A DNA stretch of 64,000 nt, taken from Domibacillus mangrovi. Its GTDB lineage: Bacteria > Bacillota > Bacilli > Bacillales > Domibacillaceae. Positions 49,340 to 58,600 of this stretch are shown piece by piece. The translations under genes and the position numbers were made by a program. The stretch covers positions 1-64,000 of the forward strand of contig NZ_MRWQ01000012.1 in NCBI RefSeq assembly GCF_001906925.1, in the 5' to 3' direction. The notes beneath the pieces are model-generated. The model did no database searches. It had not been told where the DNA came from and saw only the letters and a list, made by a program, of their open reading frames with translations. How positions within the stretch are numbered: position 1 is the stretch's first letter; every line of letters begins with the position of its first letter.

Positions 49340-50050
49340 ATGGCATCGCTAGTTGCGAAATACGGCGAATTTAAAGAAGGATTATACGCAGGGATAGGCA
49401 TTGCTATCGGATACATACCGGCAGCGCTCACATATGGTCTGTTGGCGAAAAGTGCAGAGCTTTCATTAACAGAAACGTTATCGCTGAGCATTTTTGTGTA
49501 TGCGGGCGCTGCCCAATACATGGCGCTCAACTTAATTGTGATTGGAACAGGCATCTTTGAAATTGTGTTGACGACGTTCATTTTGAACATTCGCCACTTT
49601 TTAATGTCCGCTGCATTGAATGAAAAAGCAGAAAATGAAGCAGTTTGGAAAAAAGCAGCGTACGCATTTGGTATAACAGACGAAACATTTTCGGTTGCTG
49701 CCATGCGCCGCAGCTCGATTAATGCGGCTTATATGGCAGGATTAATTATTATCTCGTATTCCAGCTGGGGTATCAGTTCGGGACTTGGATACATAGTAGG
49801 AAATGTTTTGCCACAAGTTGTCCAGGAGAGTATGGGTGTCGCACTTTATGCGATGTTTATCGGTTTACTAGTCCCCTCATTGAAAACACATACAAAAGCA
49901 GTTATATTAGCAGCAACGGCCGCATTATTAAATTGTATTTTTATTTATTCTCATACATTTTCAAGCGGCTGGGCAATTATTATGTCGACATTGCTGGCCG
50001 CCGTCTCGATTGAAGCAGTTGATCAAATGAGACATAAGGGGAAATTGTAA
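49340..50050 (+). CDS. azlC: Branched-chain amino acid exporter subunit AzlC
   Basis: AzlC is the large subunit of the AzlCD exporter for leucine and its analogues. The 236-aa protein has about seven membrane segments and the family blocks GIAIGYIPAALTYGLLA, VYAGAAQYMALNL (about 53-65) and LNIRHFLMSAAL (about 82). The start at 49340 follows GGGAGGAAG. The stop and the azlD start share bases, so the two are translationally coupled. Confidence 0.92.
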   Translation: MASLVAKYGEFKEGLYAGIGIAIGYIPAALTYGLLAKSAELSLTETLSLSIFVYAGAAQYMALNLIVIGTGIFEIVLTTFILNIRHFLMSAALNEKAENEAVWKKAAYAFGITDETFSVAAMRRSSINAAYMAGLIIISYSSWGISSGLGYIVGNVLPQVVQESMGVALYAMFIGLLVPSLKTHTKAVILAATAALLNCIFIYSHTFSSGWAIIMSTLLAAVSIEAVDQMRHKGKL

Positions 50051-50352
50051 TGAGTCTATCGATGGTCATAATCGTAGTAGGCATGACAGCAGTCACTTAT
50101 ATACCACGTATGCTTCCGTTTATTATGTTTAAAGAGAAAGAACTGCCGGTGTTCTGGCAGGGCATCTTAAGAAATGTTCCACATGCAACACTCGGTGCGC
50201 TTATTTTTCCGGGTATATTAACGTTTCATGAAAATAGTTGGTTTGGCATTGCTGGGGCAGCAGCTGCATTTCTAATTGCTTTTATGGGTGTTAACATTAT
50301 TTTTACAGTACTCGGTTCTATTGGGGTTTTAACGATTTTATCAATGTTATAA
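50050..50352 (+). CDS. azlD: Branched-chain amino acid exporter subunit AzlD
   Basis: AzlD is the small membrane subunit, 100 aa, with three to four helices and the family start TYIPRMLPFIMFKEKELPVF (about 16-35). It overlaps azlC by one base (TAATG). A terminator follows 20 bases later. Confidence 0.92.
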   Translation: MSLSMVIIVVGMTAVTYIPRMLPFIMFKEKELPVFWQGILRNVPHATLGALIFPGILTFHENSWFGIAGAAAAFLIAFMGVNIIFTVLGSIGVLTILSML

Positions 50353-50372
50353 AAAAGAGGAAGTACACGTTT

Positions 50373-50411
50373 AAAAGCTCCCCGCATCAAATAGATACGG
50401 GGGGCTTTTTT
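50373..50411 (+). terminator. Terminator of azlCD
   Basis: AAAAGCTCCCCG pairs with CGGGGGGCTTTT around a 13-base loop, followed by T residues. Confidence 0.9.
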
Positions 50412-50449
50412 GGTTGAATTATTGAGGTATTCATTATGGTTGGAGGAAA

Positions 50450-50683
50450 TTATGATATATGATGGCTCTTCTCCAACTGTTTTAAATCACTTGAAAGTGT
50501 CATAAATGTTGACCGATCGTCGTTATCAAGAGAATGATCAATTTTATCCATTAACATAGCTTTTTCTTTTTGGTATAAAATATCCTTAAGAAAGTTATCG
50601 ATAAATTCACTTATCGCTGTTTTTTCTTTTTCACGGGGCATCGGGGACTTCATCATCTCGGCAAAATAATTATTGTTTTCCAT
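50450..50683 (-). CDS. yhzC: IDEAL-domain protein YhzC-like
   Basis: The 77-aa product has a C-terminal IDEAL domain (LYQKEKAMLMDKIDHSLDNN-type stretch, about 36-70), also found in MecA- and YpiB-related proteins. The start at 50683 follows GAGGTGATT. It is divergent from comK, as yhzC is in B. subtilis. A link with competence control is suggested by position only. Confidence 0.78.
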   Translation of the reverse strand: MENNNYFAEMMKSPMPREKEKTAISEFIDNFLKDILYQKEKAMLMDKIDHSLDNDDRSTFMTLSSDLKQLEKSHHIS

Positions 50684-50842
50684 TATAATCACCTCGGATA
50701 CCTTTTTTATATTATATGAAATTTTAAGCAACTAATCAACAGAAAGTTTAAAATTTTTAGAAAATTAAATCTTATGACAAAAGGGACAAATGTAACAGCG
50801 GCATGTTACCATGAAAATGTGAGAACAATTCAGGTGAAAAGG

Positions 50843-51442
50843 ATGAGCAAGATGACAAGAAATCCATTAGAACAGGCTGAGAAACTGCTTCTTGTACGGT
50901 CGGAAACACTGATGGTAAAACCAGTCCAATTTGGTGAGAGTACATGGATGTATGAAAGCAATAGGAAGCCGGTTCTAATGAACGAAAAATCATTAACCAT
51001 TATTCGGAAAAGCTGTCTCCATCACTTGTCTACTTACGATGGAAGAAGGGAAGCATCAAAGCTGGTTCTTGGCATTAGATCAAAAGTTCCCATCGTGATT
51101 GATCACATCGAGGGTATTTATCTCTTCCCCATTGCTTCACATTTAAAACCTGACTGTGTCTGGATATCTTTATTTCATGTAAAGGAATTAAAAATTATCG
51201 ATAAGAAAAGGACAGAAGTACTGTTTAAAGATGGACAAAAAGTAATCGTGAATGTTTCGATACACGTCGCATTCAGTCAATTAGCACTGGCAAATGAACT
51301 TCAAAAAAGAACGAAAACCATTACGTTCAACGGTGCGATAGAGAAAGTGGAACGCAAAAAATGGGTAAAAGGCAAAAAAAGAATGATTATTTCGTTTTCC
51401 GATTGGACAGAAAGTGAACAGGAAAAAGATTTGAAACGTTGA
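50843..51442 (+). CDS. comK: Competence transcription factor ComK
   Basis: ComK is the master activator of DNA uptake genes, binding AT-rich K-boxes. The 199-aa protein shows the family core: VLMNEKSLTIIRKSCLHHLS, STYDGRREASKLVLGIRSKVPI and the block SHLKPDCVWISLFHVKEL (about 122-139). Two starts are possible: 50843 (GGTG six bases upstream) or 50852 (AAAGG nine bases upstream). It is intact, so natural competence is plausible. yhzC is divergent. Confidence 0.9.
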   Translation: MSKMTRNPLEQAEKLLLVRSETLMVKPVQFGESTWMYESNRKPVLMNEKSLTIIRKSCLHHLSTYDGRREASKLVLGIRSKVPIVIDHIEGIYLFPIASHLKPDCVWISLFHVKELKIIDKKRTEVLFKDGQKVIVNVSIHVAFSQLALANELQKRTKTITFNGAIEKVERKKWVKGKKRMIISFSDWTESEQEKDLKR

Positions 51443-51465
51443 TTGAATTGAAAGGGATTTAAAGA

Positions 51466-52047
51466 ATGAACTTGAGTGAATGGTTATCAATAGAAAGAAT
51501 AATGGGTTGGATTAATCAATATGAATCGTTTGGACCGCTACCAGGTTTTCTCTTGCCACTTTTAGAAGCATTTTTACCATTCCTGCCGCTGTTCGCATTC
51601 GTTCTTGCTAATGTAAATGCGTTCGGACTGTGGTTTGGCTTTTTCATTTCATGGGGTGGTGCTGTAACCGGTTCATTTATTGTTTTTTTATTAATCCGTA
51701 GGTACGGCCGTGAAAAATTTTTATCCTTTTTGCAAAAAAATAAGCAGATAAACAAAATGATGAATTGGGTAGACCGCCATGGGTTTGCACCCGTGTTTTT
51801 GTTACTTTGTTTTCCATTTACACCATCTGCTATTGTGAACATCGTGGCCGGTTTGTCCAGAATTAGCATCGTTCAATATTTGCTTGCTGTGATGGCGGGG
51901 AAAACAGTGATGATCTTCACGATTAGCTATGTCGGGTATGATGTGGCCGCGCTCATTCATCAGCCAGGCAGAACGGCTGTAATCGCTAGTGTTATGATCG
52001 CTCTCTGGTTTGGCGGGAAACAATTAGAAAAGCGACTTGAAAAATGA
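51466..52047 (+). CDS. yhjE: TVP38/TMEM64 family membrane protein (YhjE-like)
   Basis: This 193-aa DedA-like membrane protein has about five hydrophobic segments and the VTT/SNARE-associated core GGAVTGSFIVFLLIRRYGRE (about 62-81) with CFPFTPSAIVNIVAGLSRIS (about 112-131). Relatives help flip or scramble polyprenyl phosphates or lipids. AAAGGGATTTAAAGA precedes the ATG. It lies between comK and addB. Confidence 0.85.
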   Translation: MNLSEWLSIERIMGWINQYESFGPLPGFLLPLLEAFLPFLPLFAFVLANVNAFGLWFGFFISWGGAVTGSFIVFLLIRRYGREKFLSFLQKNKQINKMMNWVDRHGFAPVFLLLCFPFTPSAIVNIVAGLSRISIVQYLLAVMAGKTVMIFTISYVGYDVAALIHQPGRTAVIASVMIALWFGGKQLEKRLEK

Positions 52048-52138
52048 AAATCCATATCATAGATGTGGTTTTTCATTTTTCTTTTGATCGAACGTATGAT
52101 CTTTGTTATAGTAGTGAGAAGGAAATGGAGGGATTGGG

Positions 52139-55100
52139 ATGGGGCTGCAATTTGTTATTGGCCGATCTGGTTCTGGAAAGACGGATTGGATGATTTCAGA
52201 AATAAAAAAACGTATACTCGATGATCCGGAAGGAAAGCCGATTATTTATCTCGTGCCGGAGCAAATGTCTTTTTTATCTGAATACGTGCTGGCTGCAGAT
52301 GAGGATCTTGGCGGTACCATTCGTGCGCAAGTATACAGCTTTACCCGTCTCGCTTGGCGTGTGTTGCAGGAAGAAGGCGGGATGAGCAGGCAGCACATTA
52401 CCCCGGCGGGCCGAAATATTTTAATCCGAAAAATTATTGAAGAAAAACGGGAAGAGTTATCGGTTTTTTCAAAAGCTGCAGATAAAACTGGTTTTGTCAG
52501 CACGGTGGAAGGGATGCTTACTGAATTCCGGCAATATTTAATTACCCCGGATGATATGGAAGAACATCGTAGAAGTGTTCCGGCCGCACTTGCGGATAAA
52601 TTAAATGATTTGCAAAAAATTTATACAGAATTTGATCGGGCACTTGTAGATAAATATACGGATTCCGAAGACTATATGCGTCTTCTTGCTGAAATGATCG
52701 TTAAATCAGATTACATACGGGAATCAACTATTTATATAGACGGATTTCACAGCTTTACACCACAGGAACATGATGTAATTCGCGTTTTGATGGACATAGC
52801 GCAGCATGTGACAATATCATTGACGATCGATCGACCATTCCGGTATGAGGATCCCGATGATACTGAATTATTCCGTTTAACAGGCCGGACGTATCATGAT
52901 TTATATGAAAATGCAATTGAAGCAGGTATCGATATTAAAGACGATATCGTTATTCAAGGACATAAGCGGCAAAAAAATGAATCATTAATTCATCTCGAAA
53001 CACAGTTTGACAAACGGCCAGCAAATATACATGAAAGTTGTTCCGGTTTAACGATTATGCAGGCGGCAGGAAGAAGGGCAGAAATAGAAGGCACGGCACG
53101 TGAAATTCGTCGTCTGGCGCGTGTAGAAAACTATCGCTATAAACAAATCGCGCTCCTTATCCGCAATGGAGAAGAGTATCAGTCTATTATTGAAACGGTA
53201 TTTGATGATTATAATATACCCTTCTTTATTGATCAAAAGAGGCCCATGCTCAATCATCCGCTTATTGAATTGATCCGCTCATCTCTTGAAGTGATCGGTG
53301 GAAAGTGGCGGTATGAAGCCATTTTCCGTGCTGTTAAAACCGATTTGCTTTTTCCATTTGATGAACCGCGTGAAAACGTGCGCCGCCGCATGGATTTACT
53401 TGAAAATTATGTGCTGGCTCATGGCATATACGGCGATCGCTGGACGAACGGCGAAAGGTGGACGTACCGCCGTTATATGGGCCTTGAATTTACAAGTGTC
53501 GCTCAAACGGATGAAGAGCGTGCGTTTGAGATTCAGTTAAATGAGATGAAAGAAGCTGTTTCGACACCGCTGTATCGTTTAGAAAGGCGGTTAAAACACG
53601 CAAAAAATGCACTTGAATGTTGTCGATCTTTATATCAATTTATTGAAGACTTGAATATTCCAAGAAAGATCGAACAACTATCAATCGAAGCGGAAGAACG
53701 GGGCGAGTTAGCGTCCGCGGCTCAGCATAATCAGGCGTGGGATGCGGTCATCGGCATGCTGGATGAGTTTGCGGAAGTGGCAGGAGATGAGCAGATGAAT
53801 GCAAAAAAATTCGCTTCTGTTTTAAATGCTGGTCTTGAAGCGCTTGAGTTTTCAATTGTTCCGCCGGCTGCAGATCAAGTCATTGTAGCGAATCCTGAAC
53901 GATCACGTCTGGCCGGCATTGAAGCTGCATTTGTCGTTGGCATGAATGACGGTGTTTTTCCGTCGCGTCAAATGGAAGATGGTATTTTGGACGACGAGGA
54001 ACGGACAGCGCTCATTGCAGCGGGGATGAATGTTGCACCGGGAAGCAAAACGAGGCTTCTTGATGAAGAATTCGTTGCGTACCGTACGGTGACTGTACCT
54101 GCGAGCCGCTTATATATTTCATGGCCGATTGCCGATTCCGAAGGGAAATCGTTGCAGCCGTCACCGTATATTAAAAGGATAAGAGAACTTTTTGGTGGTT
54201 TAAATGAACAGCTTTTAGCTAATGATCCAGCTGATTTGCAGCCAAAAGAGCAACTCGATTACATTGGTTATCCTGGGCCGACACTGTCTTATTTAACATC
54301 CCAACTTCAATTGAAGAAACGCGGATATCCACTCCACTCGTTCTGGTGGGATGTGTACAACATTTATATGGAAAGTCCGCTTAAACAAAAAGCAGGGCTC
54401 GTTTTAGATGGCTTATATTACGAGAATAAAACTGCCGTGCTAAAGCCGCAGACCGGTATTGATTTATACGGAACGGATATGATTGCGAGTGTGTCACGAA
54501 TGGAAACGTTCCATTCGTGCCCGTTCAGCCATTTTGCAAGGCATGGGTTAAAGTTGCGTGACCGCCTTGTGTATCGTCTCGAGGCCCCAGATATTGGCGA
54601 CCTGTTTCATGGTGCATTGAAATGGATCGCTGAAGAAGTTGAAAAGCGTGGAATGAAGTGGCCGGAACTTACATCGGAACAGTGCCGTATATTTGCAAAA
54701 AGTGCAGTGGAAGAGCTTGCACCAAAGCTTCAAAATCGAATTTTAATGAGTTCCAATCGATATTCATATATCCAGCATAAACTTGAGCAAATTATTGCCC
54801 GTGCCTCAACGGTACTGAGTGACCAAGCAAAAGTGAGCGGTTTTTCGCCGCTTGGTATTGAGCTTGCATTTGGTCCACGGTCTGAATTGCCTCCGCTCGT
54901 CTTTCAGTTGAAAAATGGTGCACGTATGTCGCTCGCTGGCCGAATTGACCGTGTGGATAAAGCGGTAGGGAATAACGATACATATTTGCGTGTTATTGAT
55001 TATAAGTCGGGCAGCAGAGATGTTGATATGACGGAAATCTATTACGGATTTGCGATGCAAATGTTAACGTATCTTGATATCGTGTTGACGAATTCGTCCA

Positions 55101-55615
55101 TTTTAACTGGTAAAGAAGCACGTCCGGGTGGCGTTCTTTATTTCCATGTGCATAACCCATATTTAAATACGAAAAAATTTATGACAATTGAAGAAATTGA
55201 AAAAGAAATGATGAAAAGTTTCCGTATGAAAGGGCTTGTTCTAGGTGAAGATGAAGCCATTCATTTAATGGATGAGCAGCTTGAAACGGGAGACTCGCTT
55301 ATTATTCCAGCAGGTTTTAAAAAGGATGGAACGCTGACCGCCCGCTCAAAAACAGTGGATGATGATTCATTTGGAACGATGCGGCGTCATGTTCGGAAAT
55401 TATACGAAGATGCAGGCAATGATATTGTATCCGGAGCCGTTGATATTACACCGTATCGTTACAACAAAAAAACACCGTGTACATTTTGTTCATACCGGCA
55501 AGTGTGCCAGTTCGACGATACATTAGATGAAAACAACTATAGACTGATTCGACCACATAAAAATGAAGAAATCATTCAGAAGATGAAGGAGAATGATGAT
55601 GACGGAATTGTATAA
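52139..55615 (+). CDS. addB: ATP-dependent helicase/nuclease subunit AddB
   Basis: AddB is the Chi-recognising, inactive-helicase and 5'-strand nuclease subunit of AddAB, which resects double-strand breaks for RecA. At 1158 aa it is full length. The P-loop GRSGSGKT is at 8-15. The C-terminal nuclease has LRVIDYKSGSRD (about 956-967), and the iron-sulfur staple uses FHSCPFSHFAR (about 796) and CTFCSYRQVC (about 1121-1130). AATGGAGGG precedes the ATG. It overlaps addA by 17 bases. Confidence 0.97.
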   Translation: MGLQFVIGRSGSGKTDWMISEIKKRILDDPEGKPIIYLVPEQMSFLSEYVLAADEDLGGTIRAQVYSFTRLAWRVLQEEGGMSRQHITPAGRNILIRKIIEEKREELSVFSKAADKTGFVSTVEGMLTEFRQYLITPDDMEEHRRSVPAALADKLNDLQKIYTEFDRALVDKYTDSEDYMRLLAEMIVKSDYIRESTIYIDGFHSFTPQEHDVIRVLMDIAQHVTISLTIDRPFRYEDPDDTELFRLTGRTYHDLYENAIEAGIDIKDDIVIQGHKRQKNESLIHLETQFDKRPANIHESCSGLTIMQAAGRRAEIEGTAREIRRLARVENYRYKQIALLIRNGEEYQSIIETVFDDYNIPFFIDQKRPMLNHPLIELIRSSLEVIGGKWRYEAIFRAVKTDLLFPFDEPRENVRRRMDLLENYVLAHGIYGDRWTNGERWTYRRYMGLEFTSVAQTDEERAFEIQLNEMKEAVSTPLYRLERRLKHAKNALECCRSLYQFIEDLNIPRKIEQLSIEAEERGELASAAQHNQAWDAVIGMLDEFAEVAGDEQMNAKKFASVLNAGLEALEFSIVPPAADQVIVANPERSRLAGIEAAFVVGMNDGVFPSRQMEDGILDDEERTALIAAGMNVAPGSKTRLLDEEFVAYRTVTVPASRLYISWPIADSEGKSLQPSPYIKRIRELFGGLNEQLLANDPADLQPKEQLDYIGYPGPTLSYLTSQLQLKKRGYPLHSFWWDVYNIYMESPLKQKAGLVLDGLYYENKTAVLKPQTGIDLYGTDMIASVSRMETFHSCPFSHFARHGLKLRDRLVYRLEAPDIGDLFHGALKWIAEEVEKRGMKWPELTSEQCRIFAKSAVEELAPKLQNRILMSSNRYSYIQHKLEQIIARASTVLSDQAKVSGFSPLGIELAFGPRSELPPLVFQLKNGARMSLAGRIDRVDKAVGNNDTYLRVIDYKSGSRDVDMTEIYYGFAMQMLTYLDIVLTNSSILTGKEARPGGVLYFHVHNPYLNTKKFMTIEEIEKEMMKSFRMKGLVLGEDEAIHLMDEQLETGDSLIIPAGFKKDGTLTARSKTVDDDSFGTMRRHVRKLYEDAGNDIVSGAVDITPYRYNKKTPCTFCSYRQVCQFDDTLDENNYRLIRPHKNEEIIQKMKENDDDGIV

Positions 55616-58600
55616 TATCCCCGAGAAGCCGACAGATGCGCTCTGGACCGATGATCAATGGAAAGCGATTTACGCACATGGAAGCGATATTTTAGTTGCG
55701 GCAGCAGCGGGTTCTGGAAAAACTGCCGTGCTTGTTGAACGAATTATTCAAAAGATCATCCGCGAAGAATCACCTGTTGAAGTGGATGAGCTTCTCGTTG
55801 TGACCTTTACAAATGCCGCCGCGGCAGAAATGAGACATCGGATTGGTGAAGCGCTGGAACGGGAAATTGAGCGTGATCCGGCATCCATCCGGCTGCGCCG
55901 TCAGCTCCGTCTTTTAAATAAAGCATCCATATCAACATTGCATTCATTTTGTTTGGAAGTCATTCGGAAATATTATTATATGATTGATATTGATCCGTCT
56001 TTTCGAATTGCGGACGATACAGAAGCGGTGTTAATCCGTGATGAAGTGTTAGAAGATTTGCTTGAAGAAGAATATGGAAAAGAGAACAATGAATCATTTT
56101 ATCGATTGGTCGATACATTTTCTGGCGATCGGAGCGATGTCGAACTGCAAAAAGCGGTTATTCGTCTTTTTGATTTTTCCAGGTCACACCCCAATCCGGA
56201 CGGATGGCTTCATCAACTATCATCGTTATATGAAACAGCAGAATCCATTGATGATCTTTCTTTTATTGATCCTCTAAAAAAGGATATCCGCTTCCAGCTT
56301 GAAAGTGCGATGGCGTTTTTAGATGAAGGCTTGATGATGACGGAATTACCAGGAGGACCTGTACCAAGAGCAGAAAATTTTTTAGTAGATGCCCGGATGG
56401 TAAAATCCATTTTGGAATGTGAAACGTGGGAAGAGATGTACAATGCGTTTCAAACGATTCGATTTCCGACACTAAAAATGTGCAAAGGGGACGACTATGA
56501 TGAGGGGCTGAAGGAGCGGTCGAAAACAGTTCGGGACAATGCGAAAAAGTTGATCAATGAGTTAAAGGATACGTTTTTTGCCCGTAAGCCTGAAAATTGG
56601 CTGCGTGATATAGATGAAATGAAGCCTGTTGTAGAACGGCTTACTGAGCTCGTTATTGCTTTTTCAAAGCGGTATGAAACCGTAAAAAGAGAACGTGCTA
56701 TTACTGATTTCAGTGATCTGGAGCATTACACGTTGTCGATTTTAATGACAAATGGAGAGCCTTCAAAAGCGGCTGAATCGTATAAACGTCGGTTCAAGGA
56801 AGTGCTCGTTGATGAATATCAGGATGGTGCGACACGTTGCTAACTGAAAAGGTTAGCCACTAGAGGAATCTAGGAGAACTAAGAATCTGATGAGTCGAAT
56901 GACGGGGTAACGTCCTGAAAGGCTCAGCCTAATCCTCCGAATTGCGTCATTATGTGCAATCAGAATGGCGTGATAAGCTCGGTGAAGTCAGCTGAATATC
57001 ACCCTAATCGAAAGAAGGAAAGCGGGATAGAGGTATCTTGTGTGATAGATAGGCTGGGGGTCTATAAGAAAATCTATGGTTAGAATTTAAGTGAAAAATT
57101 ACTTAATGACGAAATTCCGAATGTACGGCTCTAGAGGTATAGCTGTTCGAAAGGGCAGTCCAACTTGTTTGGGTTAGTGAGGTAGAGTAAGAATCGTCTT
57201 TATGAAATACCTTATGATGTTACAGGCATCATCCAGCTAACAGGGCTAAAGGAATGACCTAAGGATTTTGTATGTACAGATAGGATTCTTGGAACGTGGG
57301 AAGCTGGTTACGTGGAGAGATTGCACTCGACGAAACGGTATGAAGGAAAGCGTCAGCATAACTTCATTTTAAGCTAGTGAAAGTGATGGCACAGTACCAG
57401 TGAAGCCGTGATAATAAGCGGTGGAGGGATAGCCATTAGTCAGTGAATAGAACACTTATTATTACATTTCATATTTTCAGGTTCGGGTATGACTAAGAGA
57501 AATGGATTCACTGAAATATCCTTTGAAGGATTGAGGTGAGTACATTGACTGAAACAGCGAAGGCTACAAAAGCTACAAAAGCTTTAAAGAGACAGGCTTT
57601 GAGAAATAATGAGTATTATGGTATGCAGTCACAACTAGACCAACTTTATCTTGAGAGTAAGAATAATAAGAAGTTTACAAAGTTATATGAGCTAATAACA
57701 GCGAGAGAAAATATATTATTGGCGTATCGTAATATTAAGAAAAACAAAGGCTCCTTTACACCAGGTGTCAACCAAACGATAATTTTAACAATTGCTGAAA
57801 AGGAACCAGAGAAGCTAGTACGATATGTCCGCAGTCGCTTACAAAATTACCAGCCACAGCGCATTCGAAGAAAAGAAATTCCGAAACCAAATGGCGGTAT
57901 CCGACCATTAGGTATCCCAACGATTGAAGATCGCATCAATCAACAATGTATCAAACAAATTCTTGAACCGATCTGTGAGGCGAAATTCCATCCACACAGT
58001 TATGGTTTTAGACCGAATAGAGGTACACTTCATGCGTATTCAAGAGCAGTAACATTAGCTAATAGAAACAAGCTGCATTATGTTGTGGATATAGATATTA
58101 AAGGATTTTTCGACAATGTACATCATGGAAAGCTTTTGAAACAAATGTGGCATTTGGGGATTCAGGATAAGCGGGTTATTAGCATCATAAGCAAACTTCT
58201 AAAAGCGGAAATAGCAGGTGTAGGCACACCTGCTAAAGGAACACCACAAGGAGGCATATTGTCTCCACTACTATCCAATATCGTTTTAAATGAATTAGAT
58301 TGGTGGATAAGCAGTCAGTGGGAGACATTTGAAACTAAAAAGAATTACGAAAGAAAGCGTATCATAAGTGGCAAGATGAGGCTAGATAGAACATTAAAAT
58401 ATCGAATGTTAAAAACATCGAATCTAAAAGAAATGTTCATTGTCCGATACGCCGATGACTTTAAAATCTTCTGTCGTAATCATCAAGACGCTTTTAAAAT
58501 ATTCGAGGCAGTAAAGAAATGGCTAAGAGAACGACTTGACTTAGAAATAAGCCAAGAAAAATCGAAAGTCGTTAATTTACGCAGAAATTACTCTCAATTT

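Noticed and set aside
50684-50842. A ComK autoregulatory K-box before comK
   Set aside because: The region is rich in AAAA and TTTT tracts, but no exact AAAAN5TTTT pair with proper helical spacing could be fixed by eye.
55599-56842. addA as a truncated pseudogene
   Set aside because: Both exons are intact, the intron ends fit group II rules, and the splice junction restores motif II and normal length.
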